In this document: one piece after another, positions 63,908 through 64,000 of the stretch
Numbering within the stretch: position 1 is the first letter of the stretch
How the letters are laid out: every line of letters begins with the position of its first letter
NCBI RefSeq assembly: GCF_011759385.1
Contig: NZ_JAARLY010000005.1
Location: forward strand, 62,001 to 126,000
From: Oleiagrimonas sp. C23AA
GTDB taxonomy: Bacteria; Pseudomonadota; Gammaproteobacteria; Xanthomonadales; Rhodanobacteraceae
Length of the DNA: 64,000 nucleotides
Direction of reading: 5' to 3'
Translations under genes and position numbers: made by a program
Notes under the pieces: model-generated
The model's database searches: none
Told to the model about the DNA's origin: nothing
What the model saw: only the letters and a program-made list of their open reading frames with translations

Positions 63908-64000
63908 CATCGCCGATCTCGGGGTTCGGTACCATGGCGTAAACCGTTGAACTTCGACTGTTCCACGCCATCCGTCCGCGATGCTGCATTTGGCGCGTGG
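63908..64000. other. End of window
   Basis: Ninety-three bases after the CDF stop. No feature was recognised. Confidence 0.4.

Overview
The window is GC-rich chromosomal DNA of a Gammaproteobacterium, most likely Xanthomonadales and possibly Rhodanobacteraceae (Dyella, Rhodanobacter, Luteibacter or Frateuria). This guess rests on protein character: an XAC0095-like gene, fused cytochrome c/FTR1 permeases and abundant Tn3-family elements. No rRNA, tRNA or CRISPR array was seen.

Layout. (1) 1-9.3 kb is an oxidative-metabolism block: a zinc alcohol dehydrogenase cut by the window edge, a carboxylesterase, a two-subunit molybdenum hydroxylase with a tri-haem cytochrome c, an SDR and a carboxymuconolactone-decarboxylase-like lipoprotein. 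(2) 9.8-14 kb holds a KdpE-like regulator, a KdpD lacking its N-terminal sensor half, and the potassium transporter Kup. (3) 14.7-17.4 kb is a CDF-type transporter plus an FTR1 iron permease fused to cytochrome c; a second copy in opposite orientation lies at 61.3-63.9 kb. (4) 17.6-19.5 kb is a divergent NmrA-like/LysR pair with palindromic operators. (5) 20-26.1 kb looks like a decayed genomic island: short repeats, a strong hairpin, a broken tyrosine integrase, then an NdpA/NA37-like gene, a membrane-protein gene and a SIR2-domain gene that together look like a defence locus.

(6) 26,661-53,813 is one large Tn3-family transposon with 38-bp inverted repeats and a 5-bp target duplication (AGTTA). 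It splits an XAC0095-like gene whose halves rejoin in frame. It carries padR-doxX-multicopper oxidase-chrA, a subclass B3 metallo-beta-lactamase, tnpA, an MntA/HepT toxin-antitoxin pair and tnpR. Its tnpR is itself split by a second Tn3-family transposon (36,541-53,332, target duplication TAGCC), and the halves rejoin to a 185-residue resolvase. The inner transposon has tnpT, a candidate rst core, tnpS and tnpA. Between tnpT and tnpS it carries an AT-rich cluster (39.3-48.9 kb) that looks like an undescribed RiPP pathway: two Cys-rich precursors with a shared leader, an M50 protease, an acyltransferase-like protein, a radical SAM/SPASM enzyme, a helical protein, a CPBP protease and two FtsX-type permeases. 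An IS5-family and an IS1595-family element sit at its edge and middle.

(7) 55.4-61.1 kb starts with a gene apparently cut by a third Tn3-type end, then (minus strand) tnpA, DUF3147, a His-rich P1B ATPase and an RcnR-like repressor, followed by the second FTR1-CDF cassette. The right part of the window is therefore an accessory metal, antibiotic and peptide island built by nested transposition.
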